64,000 nucleotides of DNA from Cyanoderma ruficeps (Eukaryota; Chordata; Aves; Passeriformes; Timaliidae). Numbering within the stretch: the first letter of the stretch is position 1; every line of letters begins with the position of its first letter. Where the stretch lies: assembly GCA_008694505.1 (NCBI GenBank), contig VZDJ01000116.1, forward strand, positions 19,519,716 through 19,583,715, read 5' to 3'. Under the pieces are notes generated by a model. The model searched no databases. It was given only the letters and a program-made list of their open reading frames with translations, and was not told the origin of the DNA. Made by a program: the position numbers and the translations under genes. Shown piece after piece: positions 53,397 through 64,000 of the stretch.

Positions 53397-53552
53397 GCAT
53401 TTATTTTTATCAGATAGAGGTCTTCTTTTGAATATTCTTCCCTTTCTCTGTTAAAGAAGACTGATTTTCATGTACAGCACTTGCTTTTATCAGATAGAAG
53501 GGGTTTTGAAAATTATTCTTCTTTTTTGTTAAGAAAAGACAGATTCCATGTA
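53397..53552. repeat. Diverged tandem duplication, about 80-bp period
   Basis: Copy one at 53397-53474 (gcatttatttttatcagata near the start, ending ctgattttcatgta) and copy two at 53477-53552 (gcacttgcttttatcagata near the start, ending acagattccatgta) align along their whole length. Between the ends they share a tttgaa segment, attcttc and a gttaa-gaa-gac segment. Substitutions and small indels show the duplication is old. Confidence 0.8.
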
Positions 53553-54916
53553 GATTTTATATTTCAGAGTCCTATGGTAGCTGCAGAGTTAGCCTGGGAT
53601 TTATGGCTGAAATCAAAAGTGGTAAAAGAAGGAAAGAACTCTAATGCAGAGGTATAGCAGCTGAGTTGCTCCCTCATGGGTTTAATGCCAAGTTTCACCC
53701 CAGATTTTTTTCAGAGTTTCCCCCAAGGACATCAGTAACATTATGGTGTTTAGAGCAGTTTCTTATGTGATTTTGGGTATAGGGACCATAGTAATTTATG
53801 TGCCCTGTGAGTTCATTCAGCTCTGGATTGGTCTTTTTTGGATCTCTATGACATGAAAATGAAACAGAGTCTGCATGATGATCAAATGGGTTGAACAGTT
53901 GTCTCTTCTGTGCAGCAGGTGCATTTTTTAACCTTTTGAAAGCCAATAACATATAACAAGGCAATTTGTCTAAGCAAGTGCCCCTGACATTGTGGTAGGA
54001 CTTTCCAGACTGTCACGGACAGTAAGTAATGCAATGTTTAGCACAATATAAATTAATCAAGTGGGCTGCATCTTGTTGGTCCATAAGAGTCTGTTGCTAG
54101 CCACAATCCCTGACACTTAAGTCTCTGGATGTTTATAACACTGTAAGGTGCTCCTTGCTACCTGTGCTTTATCACCTGCATTGAAACAGACATTGCTTTT
54201 CTGCTGCATCATTTATGCTTCAGAGGTTAAAACTCTTGAAAAGAAACACGACTAAGTCATCTTTGAATTTCAGTGAAGTGCTTTAGCACATCACACCCTG
54301 TATACTCTGCTAAGCCCTTCTAAACAGCAAGTAGGAGATGTGACAGAATTAAGTTTGTGCCTGCTGCCCTCTGTCACAGCTTGGCTGCTAAAACAAAAGC
54401 TTCTCCCATCACTGCTCTTAGGCTCTGCTAGAGATGTTTGTCACCTCGGGAGGCAAACACAGATTGTGTTGGGAGTGTTATTGCCTGGCTCACAGTGTCA
54501 GATCACTCTGCTCTATCCGATCAGAATATGGCAAAAGTGTCCCAGACTTTTCATAAATATTTAAGAATCATACCAAAAAGGTAGTCATAAGGAATTAATT
54601 TATTCATTTTCTTAAGATACAGCAAATAATTCAAGAAAATAGTTTTTTAACCAACTTGACTGTATCACACAGCCTCTTCTTTGATATAAAATGACATAGC
54701 TCTTTTTATGCAGTGGAGGTATACTAATTTATATTTTTGGAGAATCTGGCCATATCTCCTTATTGTGCTAAGGTTATCTATATTATTGAATATCCTCTGC
54801 TGCAAAGATCGTTTACTCTTTATGGAAATCAGCTCAGAAACAAGTTATTAGATCGTATTATTTCTGACTGTTGTGGTAAAACACAATCAGTAATGCACAA
54901 ACCATCTCTATTTCAG

Positions 54917-55054
54917 CGAGGTGAAAGAGCAGTACAGAAGATCAGAGACATACTAAAGCATCTAGAAGATATTATCTTTCCTAAAATGCATGTTTTGCTC
55001 GAATTTGATCTGAAAATGAGTGATACACCTTTGTATATTTCAGATATAAATTAG
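54917..55054 (+). other. Possible terminal exon, unidentified (candidate only)
   Basis: ctctatttcag (AG at 54915-54916) is followed by 45 sense codons in phase 0, beginning RGERAVQKIRDILKHLED and ending in a TAG stop at 55052-55054. An AATAAA lies at 55234-55239. The frame is also open for 60 codons upstream of the acceptor. The peptide is charged and helix-like but I recognise no family. In DNA this AT-rich, a handful of open frames around 100 codons are expected by chance, so confidence is low. Confidence 0.15.
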
Positions 55055-58000
55055 ATTTTCTTGAATTGTTTCCTTTTCCTTCAACATTTTAATGGAAAAA
55101 TTATTTTTTAAAAATTATTGAGAACTCTTACTAAAAAAGAGCAGTAGTAAGATTTCACTAATATATAAATTGTGGGTATTTTCAGATTTATTCCTTAACC
55201 TAAAGCTTAGATTTCTGTTTGAGCACATACAACAATAAAATTAATGATAATTGATTTTCATAGCTGACCAGCTAAGTGAAAATTTGGAATATTTTAGTCA
55301 CATGCACAAGCAGTTTTGTTCTAGCACAGGTATTTTTGATAAAAGAGATTTACAGTTCAATTTTGCATGAAAGGAAGTCAAGCATTTCAAAATACTTTCA
55401 TGGACAATTTTAGAAGCAGGCACAAATGACAAAAATATCAATTATGTGTACAATATAAAGGGGGTAGGAAAACTGACCCCCATCTTGTCCTGCAATTGGG
55501 TAGTGTTTTCAAGAGGGTATGGAGGTAAGTGGATTGGGGTCATGTGTAAAAGAGATACACTTGAGTAGAAAAATCATGATATCAGATACGTGAATCTCCA
55601 GCTTTCATTTCTTCAACTCTATTCTGTTGACTTCTGGCCTTGCTGGAGTCTCTCTCACCCGAGAGAGAAGGGTCTTTCAAAGTTTCATGGACTCAATTTC
55701 TCTTGGGTTGGTATCTTCAACAGGAGAAGCAGCGTGAATACACAGAGGGGGCCTTCAGAAATAAGTCAACAATGAGAAAAGGTAATGAGGGGGTTTTGTA
55801 AGACTATCAAAACTCCATGAGAAATAGCAACATTTAAACTTGAGCTCTGCTCTGTGTCTCTTAGCTGGAGGGTTCCTTTGTCCTCTGTTATTTCTGTGAT
55901 CAATACTGAATTGCTCTCAGAAACTTCAAGGCCATCAGACAACCCTGATTCCAGGACCCAGCCCACAGTTGCTATAGTTAAGCAGAGATTTCTTCAGTTT
56001 GCTGCAAGAAATCAGGCTTTTTCACATTATTTCTTTTCAGTTTGTTAGAAATGTCTTTCCTTTTATCCTCCTCTGCAGCTAAAAGACTTTTTCTCTGGCT
56101 CACATCAAGGAACAACTTCCCTTGGGAAGGCTCTAATTTCTCCTGTTCTCATCTGGCCATCCCAGCCACTCGGATGGATCCTCTGCCTCTCACTGCTTGG
56201 ATGCTTCAGCTGCTACCCTACGGACCAAAAAAAGCTAAAACTTCTCTTAGCTCACTTTAAAATAATCATACATAAACAGCAATGTTCCCTCAGTATTGGA
56301 GCCAAGGTGAGGGAATTTCAAAGGGCCCTTCAAAAGTGTTTCTACACTTTTCATCACTCATGACCCAAACTCCCAAATGGTTGGGGCTCATATAATAAGG
56401 CTGTGCTGGTATCTCATTCAAAAAGACATCCCTTTATCTGCAAGGTTACCTTTTTCTTCTCCAACCCGCTCCCATTTTCTTGACAAATAAAGGGCTAATC
56501 CTGAAAAGAACAGATATTCCTCATTTAAGTGCCATTTTCTCTGGTAAGCCCTGCTTGGTTTGGTTCTTGTCCCTCCTAAAGAAATTTGAGCTCTTCCCCA
56601 TAATGCCAATGTCTGAGACTAAAGACACATCTTCAGCAGTGCTGTGAAAAGTCTCACAAAAGCTACAAAGCAGCAGATTTGATGCCTGAAGAGAGGAAGT
56701 CACTAAATCCCAAGGTTTGTTAGCAAGCAAAGACCCAATATTTTCTATCCATCCTTCCGCCTGAGGGAAAGATGCAATCATCTGGCACACATTTACAGGG
56801 CATGAAATAACAACTTGGCTGTGACATCTCAGGTCAGATCCCTTCTGCTGCTGAGCCTTGAGGAGGTGGGGGGAAGGCTGGGAGCAATGTGCATGTATCT
56901 GTATGTACAGATCATTTTCTCCATGCTTAGGATTTGATATAACTGCATTAGCACCTGCTGAATGGAAAACTGAATTCTTCCTGCCACTTGAATGACAAAG
57001 CTGCCAAAACAGTGCTGAATATTTCTTTCAAGGCTGATAAAGTAATCTATCAGTGCTGGTCACCACTGAGTCTCTGGGAAACCTTCAAATGCAATTTTCC
57101 CTGAGTAGGGTTGTACTTATTTTGATTTTCAATGAATTGCATCAGTGTGAAACCACCCAAAGAGGACACACAAGGAAAGAAAAAGACTTAACTGGCGTGT
57201 TTCTGACTGACTGTGTAGCTCAATATTGTGCTGTGAGCTGCATTATCAGCTAAGCTCATCCTTTTCACAGGGAGTGGAATACTCTGGAGGGAGAGCAAGT
57301 TATCTAAACTATATAAGGGACAGTAAAATTGTGAAGACTGGTTGGGATGGGGTCTTTGACATGGATGAGACAGAGTAAACTACCACCCACCATAAATCTA
57401 GATACTGGCATTTACTTAATAACAAGTCATATCAGAGCTTTTTAAATTAGAACTTGATTATCTCACGCATACACTCACTGACCTCCTGCACTGCATTCAG
57501 CAAGTTTCAATTTCCCACTGGGAGGTGCCATTACCAGCCCAGGTCACTGACTGTCCCTCAGCATTTATCTTCCTGATCTCCTTGGTGTTCCCCGCACCTT
57601 TTCCCCAGCAGGATCTTCATCTTCTTCCCTCTGCTCTCACTTCCTCCTTTGGAAACCACTTCTTTTTGGAAGCACTTCAAAAAAACCAGACCTTTTTTGG
57701 AGTCTCCTTTTTTCCCAATCCCCTAAGCCCACTGTCTTCCTAGCCTAAACAAGTCAACACGCAGAACAGTAGACTACAGGAGATGAACAGCAAAATCATT
57801 TAATCTAATCCTAGAGTTGGGAAAGCAATTTTCTTGCTTGAATATTTCTGTGGCTGCTCTACAACAGGAACATGATTTTTCTCATTAAAATCTTGTGTAC
57901 AACATTGTTTGAGCATCGTGTAAACCCTTCAGATAAAGAAGATTTACTGCTTTTCCTCTTAATTTTCCTTGTTTAGTTCAAGTCCCTGTGTGATTACTTT

Positions 58001-58194
58001 AATGCAGGGGTTTGCCACTGAGGACAATTTGAAATGCAATGCTTGCTACTCCCACAGCAATGAGGCTACCTAAATGAATCCCAAGCTGGAACAAGTTTGA
58101 GTGCTCTGCCCCATTTCATGTTGATGCAAAAAACAACAGTACAGGCAGAGGAGGGACTGATCGAGAGGGACAACTTCCCAAGTAACCTTGTCAT

Positions 58195-58249
58195 TTATAT
58201 ATATATGTCTAAAAACATACACACACTTATATATATATGTATATATAAA
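58195..58249. repeat. AT/AC-rich microsatellite region
   Basis: ttatatatatatgt occurs twice (from about 58195 and 58228), each time followed by an aaa-acat segment and separated by acatacacacac. This is a compound AT/AC simple repeat. Confidence 0.9.
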
Positions 58250-59787
58250 ACATGTATGCATACCTTACTGCCTTTTATATTCATTTTCAATAACCTCAGC
58301 TTCTGATATTTCTGATATCTCCCTTCATAGCATTCTTTTTTCCTGTGGTGAATTAAACCACTAAAATGCAATGGCAGAATGATATTTGCATGTCTGATCT
58401 CAAACTTCGGCAAGTTTTGTTTCTTATCTCTTGCTTTACACTTCTTCCTCAGGCAGTTTCACAGATTTGATAGAATTATGATGAGCTTTCACGGGTCCTT
58501 GCCTTATACTGCATATCACCAATAAAATGAATCCTTTGGAAAATAATTTTAGAAAATTATGAGATAATACTCTTTAAAAGACATCTCTGTGTATGTGTGC
58601 AGAGAGAACTGAATTCCAGCACTGCTGTTTTGGGCTAAATACATGGTCTTCAGTCCAAGATATTCAGAACCACCTCAGCTGTATTTGTTCCTGATAGGCC
58701 TACCTTTAAGAACATTGTCTGCCCTTGGCAAGCTTCAGCAGCATGGGCTAAACTCTGAGTGCCTCTGTCTGTTAATAGTCTAGGAAAATCAATTATTTGC
58801 CATTTTTGAAGGATGTGAGCCAAAATTTTAAGTTTCTCTATGCTTATGTGAATCCAGTCTTTCCTTTTGGGGATGCTTTTTCCCTGGGATATCACTCAAG
58901 GTGACAGAGGCACAGAAGCCGTTTGATAGGATGCAGGATGGAGCTTCTGGCTTGCAGGTTGTGGATTTCCCTTTCCAGAGACATACAAATGACAAGAAAT
59001 GGGAACTTATTAGGAAAGCCTCCTTCTTCTTGTGCAACAGATAGATGACACAGGATGACAAGTTAATGAAAAATAAGACCTGTGAGCTTTTAGCTGCTAT
59101 GGTAAAGTAGGGAAGTCAGGCTGCAGTGTCTGTTTGTAGTTTGAGGTTTCTAAGATTCTGAAGTATTTCAGAGAGAAAAATTCAACTCTATGCATGTAGA
59201 AGCAACCTTATTTCACATTTCTATGGGCAATACATTAGTTTAGTTGGTGCTTCTACTCTCTTCCCAGAAGTGGGGAACTGCCCCTAAGGTGTTCCTTTCC
59301 CATAGTGCCAGGAATTCCTCAGAAGGTGCTTTGCCCATTTTTAAATTAAAAAAAAAAAAATAGATGGAACATCTGAACATTTGGTAGTATTGAGCTGCTG
59401 CCTCTGCGGAACTGTGGTGGAATGCAAGAAACAGCTCCCTCCAAAGACTATTTAATGTCCCAGTTCCCAGCTGGGGGGAGTCATCCCTGCTCCTTTCCCA
59501 TCATAAGAAAACCCTCCAGTAACTGCTCTTTTTTGCTTCTGAGTCAGCTGAGATGTTTAGATTCAGAGGTTTGGCGTTGTAGTTTTGGAAGAAATCAGGA
59601 AAATCTGGCTTTATATGCAGTAATTCTGCAGGAAAGGGTGATTTTTTGCCTGAGCTGAGACATGAGGTAGAACAGAGGGCTCCAGCCTCCCCCTCTGAAC
59701 CACAGTCACATCACATAGGGTCTTTCCTTTTTCATAAAATCATCTAGGAAAAAGCAAGCTGGTGAATATGGGTGGGACATATAAACT

Positions 59788-60182
59788 GAGAATCATTTAG
59801 GTAAGAACAGACCTCTAAGATCGTTGAGTCCAATCATGAAACCATCTCCCTAAGTGCCACACCTACACAACTTTGAAATATTTCCGGGGATGGTGTTTTA
59901 GGCCACTTTGAGAATCCTGTTTCAGTGCTTGACAGTGAATATATTTTTCCTAATATCCAATCTTTCTGATATAACTGAAGCCATTTTGCCTTGACCTCTC
60001 ACTTGCTGTCTGGGAGAGGAGACTGACCCTCACCTGAAACCTTCTTCCAGGGAGCTGTAGGGAGTGATAAGGTCACTCCTGAACCCCCTTTTCTCCAGGC
60101 TAAATATCCCCAGCTCTCTCAGCCACTCCTCATCAGACTTGTGCTCCAGATCCTTCACCACCTCCATAGCTCTTCTTTGTAA
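59788..60182 (-). mobile_element. CR1 LINE 3' end, antisense
   Basis: This is the longest CR1 tail in the window. On the plus strand it starts with the complement of the terminal repeat (gagaatcatttaggt). It continues with gagtccaatcatg, ccctaagtgccacacctaca, ggggatggtgtttta, ttttcctaatatccaatct, tgggagaggagactgaccct, cacctgaaaccttcttccag, tgtagggagtgataaggtca, cttttctccaggctaaatat, cccagctctctcagccactc and gtgctccagatccttcacca. Each block has its counterpart in order in bird CR1. Similarity fades at about 60182, so the 5' part is missing as is usual for CR1. Divergence is moderate, less than in the copies at 13.4 and 19.7 kb. Confidence 0.92.
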
Positions 60183-61775
60183 AGTAAGCACATGGGGTTT
60201 GCAATATTTAGTAGCAGCAAGGGGTGGCTTTTTGCTCTCATCAGAGACATATTGATTGTACAGCTCTCCTCTGCATCCCTCTGAGGCACAGGGGCCATCC
60301 TGTAGCTACAGGCTTGTCACTGCTGACACCTGCAGCACCCCTGGGCTTTGGGAGGGTTTGCTGCTCTGCCTCCTGACCTCTGCCTGTGTGTGATCTGGGA
60401 TGATCACAGCCTGCAGAAATACAGCCACAGGCAGAAATACAGCCACAGGCAGAAATACAGAGGATAGCAGCATTTTTAGCTGTTCTGAGGTGGAGATGGG
60501 CAGATGATGAATCAAGGCAGGCAGAGAGGCACCGTGGCAGCAGCAGAGCACTGCGTGCAGCAAGGGGCTGGGCTGTCTCGGTCTGATTTATGTCAGCAGG
60601 CTACAGCTGAGGTCAAAGTGCTGTTCACATGGATGGGAAAGCAAGTATTATCAGAAGACATATCCAAAAGATACCTTCTGGGAAAAAAAAAAAAAGTTGA
60701 AGGATAAGAAGCTTTGTCTAGATGTGGCCTCCAGCTTCTGACCCACCCTCTAGACCCCAAGTGCCTGTCTGGACAGGGGAAGGGGGGAGGAGAAAAGGAT
60801 CAGCTACGTCTCAGGGCCACAGCTCAGCTTGACCTCATGCTCTTAAATTCACAGTAAATCCCTGTACCAGCTCTGCTGCTGACCCCCTGTGCCAAAACAG
60901 ACAGGAGTAAATATCACCAACAGCATGTTCCAGGCAGGAAGTCAAGGAAATTGCATGCAGGGTGTCAGCAGGGAGGTCACTGCTCATCGAGTGCAAACTT
61001 AGCACTGACCCACACACCCAGGTCAGCAGAGAGTTAGAGAAGACTCATAGATATATGTGGACTTTTAAAGATCACCCTAAAGTAATAATAAAAAAAAAAA
61101 GGTCACAATAGTCACCAGAACTTTGACCTGAAATGGGTGACAGCTACAGTTTTTCTCTCTTTTAATCAGACATAATAAACATTGAGGTTTTTTATTTTCC
61201 ACATATCTGCGTTGGTTTTCCTACCAGCATAGTGCCCGGAGCAGTTAGGAAAATTAATATAATCTTTCACATTGTTAACAATTGATAATCAAATTACTTA
61301 TTTCAGCAAACACTGCCTCTTTTTTTCCCATGCTTTGAAGTGACAAGAAAATAACCAAATTTCATCATTTAGCTACAAGATTTATTTGTGTGGCCTGTTA
61401 CCTAAAGCTGTGTCTGACACTAAAAGATGGTTTAGGTGGGTGAACACCCTAAATTCTACAATGGGCCTGTTGCTGCTCTAACTGAGTATTTTAATTTTCT
61501 CCAGTGGTGGTGAAGGCAGCAAGGCACTGTTGTCACGTGAACATTTTAGAGCACAGTTTGATCTGCCAGCCCAAATTCTTCCTTCCCTAAACCTCAAATA
61601 TAAGGTAGAAGAGCCAGGATTAGCCCAGGACTGTTTAAAAATGAAAGTCAATGAGTCACTGCTGTTTCCTGCGTGGCTGTAGATGAAGTAGGCAGGGAGC
61701 TGCTTCTATGGGGAAGCAGAGAGGGGTATGTAGTGTGACTGGAGCTCATCCCAGCACAAATGGGAAAAGCTGGGG
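60183..61775. other. Non-coding stretch, no gene seen
   Basis: A more GC-balanced stretch (60240-61030) containing the 18-bp repeat listed below, then AT-rich sequence. Open frames at 60306-60563 (minus) and 60504-60707 (plus) overlap and show no domain. A short A run lies near 60690 and another near 61090. Confidence 0.6.
60413..60460. repeat. 18-bp tandem repeat, 2.7 copies
   Basis: gcagaaatacagccacag occurs at 60413-60430 and exactly at 60431-60448. Its first 12 bases occur again at 60449-60460. Because 18 is a multiple of three, a minus-strand frame reads it as a six-residue repeat (VFLPVA), which is a by-product of the DNA repeat. Confidence 0.95.
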
Positions 61776-61851
61776 GAGAAGGAGAAGGAAGAAGAAGAAG
61801 GAAGAAGAAGAAGAAGAAGAAGAAGAAGAAGAAGAAGAAGAAGAAGAAGAA
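61776..61851. repeat. Purine tract with pure (GAA)17
   Basis: A 76-base run of only G and A starts at 61776. Its last 51 bases, 61801-61851, are seventeen uninterrupted GAA units. The left part is interrupted (gaagga units). Read on the plus strand it makes a poly-glutamate stretch in a chance open frame at 61708-61920. GAA tracts of this kind can form triplex DNA and are length-polymorphic. Confidence 0.97.
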
Positions 61852-63157
61852 TTTCTCCAGTTTTCTCTATTTTTTAAACTATGGTGTTCAAAATTAGATA
61901 TATTCAAGTTGTATTTTTAACAACTACAATAAAATAATGTATGCCTGTATCTCCAAAGCTGAGCACCCTCCATGCATATTGATATTCATAGTTTACATGA
62001 ATCAAGTTTTTTTTTCTGCAGAAGGATGCAAGTGTTCCTTATTTTGCAGCTTTTGCAGTTCATTATTCCTGTGCATATCTTCCACAATCTATTTTCCAAA
62101 TCAGCTCATTTAAGATGACTTTCATGTCTGTGTTCTGATACCCTGCTACTACTCCATGCCAGCTATATCTCCATCATTTAGGTTTTTAATGTGGGTGCAG
62201 TTTTTAACATAATAATTTGAGGGAAGAAGACACAGTGACTTATTTGCAGGTGTTATGAGATTGTCCCCCAGCACAAGGGGCATTGGAAGAAAAAGTACAA
62301 AGGGATACTTGTGACATATAATATCAAAAATCAGTTACCATTGATGAAAAGTGAGTGAGCTTTCAGTGCTGAGTAAGACCAGGTGTGGAGGAGCAGGCAG
62401 GTTGACCCCTAACACAAGTGCATTTTGATGTGAGAAGGAATTGAAAAATACAGAGAAAAGATGAGGTGGAAACAGCAACAGGCTATGGAAACATCCTGTA
62501 TCTGTGTTTTTTGAGACTTAAACTGGAGGAAATGACCTTTACATGATGAGTGTGCATGTAAAAGTGTAGCACACTTGCAGTTGGACAGTTTATTTGCTTT
62601 CTGACTGATTTTGGGGTTGAAATGGGATCACTGGGATAACTGAGTTGTGCTGATTCTGCTGAGATTCATGGTTTACTGCTAAATTTAGGGATGTTTGTCA
62701 CACTCAAAGAGTAGAATAGTTTTAAGCAAGATTTGATGTGATGGTCAAGGATAGTAAATTGATGACCTCATAAGACCAAAATCAGAAGCATAAAAGATGT
62801 GTAGTGCAGATTGAGAAGACAGATGATGTTCTCAAATCAAAACTCACCTCCTGCACTATCATGCCTTGAATTTTGATTTTTGAAAGGGAATTAATATATC
62901 AGTCATCTTCAAAACATCTTTCTACGGTAAGGCAAACTGGCCGTTGCAAGCAAAGAAATTCTGGTAATTCTGAGAAGCCTGATTGGAAAAGATGCAGCCA
63001 ACCTCCTTCTGTGGACATGCTCTCATCAGAGGAAGGGTTTGGTTCGACTGTCTTTACTAGTGCAGTGTGTCTCACTTCAACTGATGGTTGCCTTTTTCTC
63101 CGTAAGGGGTGTGTGTGGGGTGGGATGTCTGGTAAATCATCCAGATGAATGTGATTA
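61852..63157. other. Non-coding stretch, no gene seen
   Basis: No exon, RNA gene or transposon was recognised. A plus-strand open frame at 62873-63148 has no recognisable domain and ends next to a GTGTGTGTGGGGTGGG-type run at 63109-63124. Confidence 0.6.
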
Positions 63158-63644
63158 ATGGAATTATTCTGGTTTCACTGGGTTTACTATGACGTAACTG
63201 CACACTAGCTTCATTTACTGTCTCATATGTTATTTTAGCATAAATATGAAGTGCACAAACAGGAGTAAATGACCAAGGGACATAGTAAATTTCATCAGGA
63301 TTGGACTTTGGAGTCAGCAAATTATAAACATCAGAGACTGCTTTCTGCATTTTATTTGCATCTGAGTATTGGACCGACAACAGCTCTTCCCAAACATTGC
63401 NATGGAATTATTCTGGTTTCACTGGGTTTACTATGACGTAACTGCACACTAGCTTCATTTACTGTCTCATATGTTATTTTAGCATAAATATGAAGTGCAC
63501 AAACAGGAGTAAATGACCAAGGGACATAGTAAATTTCATCAGGATTGGACTTTGGAGTCAGCAAATTATAAACATCAGAGACTGCTTTCTGCATTTTATT
63601 TGCATCTGACTATTGGACCAACACCAGCTCTTCCCAAACACTGC
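63158..63644. repeat. 243-bp direct duplication split by one N (likely assembly join)
   Basis: The blocks 63158-63400 and 63402-63644 are copies of each other with a single N at 63401 between them. The first 208 bases are identical. All four mismatches (at 63366, 63376, 63380 and 63397 relative to the second copy) lie in the last 35 bases of copy one, next to the N. This clustering fits a low-quality contig end placed beside an overlapping contig. Minus-strand open frames here (63072-63380 and 63352-63594) share the same peptide because of the duplication. The region should probably be counted once. Confidence 0.9.
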
Positions 63645-63783
63645 TTGGTTTTTCTCAAGGTGTTTTCCTTGCCTAAAACATCCTGAAATATGGATTCTAA
63701 GGGGATGATAAATGTGCAAACCTCCCCTGTAAAAAGTTGTGCTTTACTTTAGTACTTTTGCACTCTTTCATCTTCCCCTGGGG

Positions 63784-63784
63784 N
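63784..63784. other. Single unresolved base (N)
   Basis: A lone N within cccctggggntctgaata. I see no duplicated sequence on its two sides, unlike the N positions at 25936 and 63401. Another lone N of this plain type is at 32763. Confidence 0.95.
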
Positions 63785-63819
63785 TCTGAATAAATTTTTT
63801 TAAATAATCGAAAAGGATT

Positions 63820-64000
63820 TTTGGAATGGATACTCCAGGTAACCTGTGCCAAGGCCTCATCACCCTCACAGGGAACAATTGCTTCCCAATATTCCATCTA
63901 ACACTCAGTGTGAAGCCATTCCTCCTTGCCCTGTCACTCCAGGTCCTTGTCCAAAGTCCCTCTCCAGCTCTCCTGGAGGCCCTTCAGGTTCCAAGTTCTC
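63820..64000 (-). mobile_element. CR1 LINE 3' region, antisense, runs off the window
   Basis: The plus strand is the complement of a CR1 3' region. It reads actccaggtaacctgtgcc, aaggcctcatcaccctcaca, ggaacaattgcttcccaata, ttccatctaacactcagtg, gaagccattcctccttgccc, tgtcactccaggtccttgtc and caaagtccctctccagctct. These correspond in order to the CR1 blocks for gcacaggttgccca, gtgagggtggtgagg, ttaggaagaaatt and the upstream coding part. The terminal repeat at the left is absent, so the 3' end is missing or eroded. The element continues beyond 64000. Confidence 0.9.

Larger units (their letters stand above)
34461..59787. other. Long repeat-poor non-coding stretch, no gene called
   Basis: About 25 kb with no transposon I can name and no recognised gene. 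Listed inside it are small tandem repeats at 35791, 46894 and 58195, a gapped poly-A tract at 48066, an 80-bp diverged duplication at 53397 and a possible terminal exon at 54917. A 16-base T run is at 36058-36073. The longest open frames (43216-43671 plus, 50073-50501 minus, 44137-44517 plus) show no domain, no splice-bounded structure and no recognisable product. The scarcity of recognisable repeats could mean old unique sequence or conserved regulatory DNA, which cannot be decided from one genome. Confidence 0.6.

Noticed and set aside
61708..61920. Frame with a long poly-glutamate run
   Set aside because: The glutamates are simply the (GAA)17 microsatellite read in frame. There is nothing protein-like on either side.
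63072..63380. 102-codon minus-strand frame with a protein-like middle (SDVYNLLTPKSNPDEIYYV)
   Set aside because: No acceptor or donor fits its edges, and I recognise no family. Its apparent second copy at 63352-63594 comes from the N-flanked duplication and not from gene duplication.
1..64000. Prokaryotic-style features (operons, CRISPR, phage, insertion sequences)
   Set aside because: The repeats are vertebrate CR1, MIR-type and ERV-type sequences, no long gene-dense frames exist, and no regularly spaced repeat-spacer array is present.

Overview
This window looks like AT-rich, CpG-poor, non-coding nuclear DNA from a bird, quite possibly a songbird. That call rests on its repeats. There are five CR1 LINE fragments of very different ages, a stretch matching an avian ERVL-type LTR and a second probable LTR, and only sparse, badly decayed MIR-type SINE relics. 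There is no operon structure and no ribosome-binding or prokaryotic organisation. I recognise no protein-coding gene, tRNA, rRNA or CRISPR array. Open reading frames above 60 codons occur in all six frames, overlap each other, and show about the number and length expected by chance in 64 kb of low-GC DNA. I therefore call none of them as a gene.

Layout. 1-13.4 kb is unique AT-rich sequence with a MIR-like relic near 5.7 kb and two short perfect hairpins. 13.4-13.9 kb is an old antisense CR1 from the coding half of that element. 19.7-20.2 kb is a still older CR1 of the type shared by birds, turtles and crocodilians. 24.1-24.2 kb is a MIR relic. 25.9 kb holds a short duplication around a single N. 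27.6 kb holds the best-looking single exon candidate (108 bp, phase 0, with good splice signals). 31.8-32.3 kb is a probable antisense LTR. 34.0-34.5 kb holds a CR1 3' end followed by an ERVL-type LTR piece. 34.5-59.8 kb is a long repeat-poor stretch with a gapped poly-A tract at 48.1 kb, a diverged 80-bp tandem duplication at 53.4 kb and a possible terminal exon at 54.9 kb. 59.8-60.2 kb is a younger CR1 3' end. 61.8 kb carries a pure (GAA)17 tract. 63.2-63.6 kb is a 243-bp duplication split by a single N. A CR1 runs off the right end.

Taken together this is a gene desert or the interior of a very large intron. All five CR1 pieces lie on the minus strand, which would fit an intron of a plus-strand gene but is weak evidence. 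The most solid unusual observation is technical: two of the single-N positions sit exactly between near-identical direct copies (26 bp and 243 bp). This is the expected signature of two overlapping contigs joined without merging. I did not find a previously undescribed biological system here.
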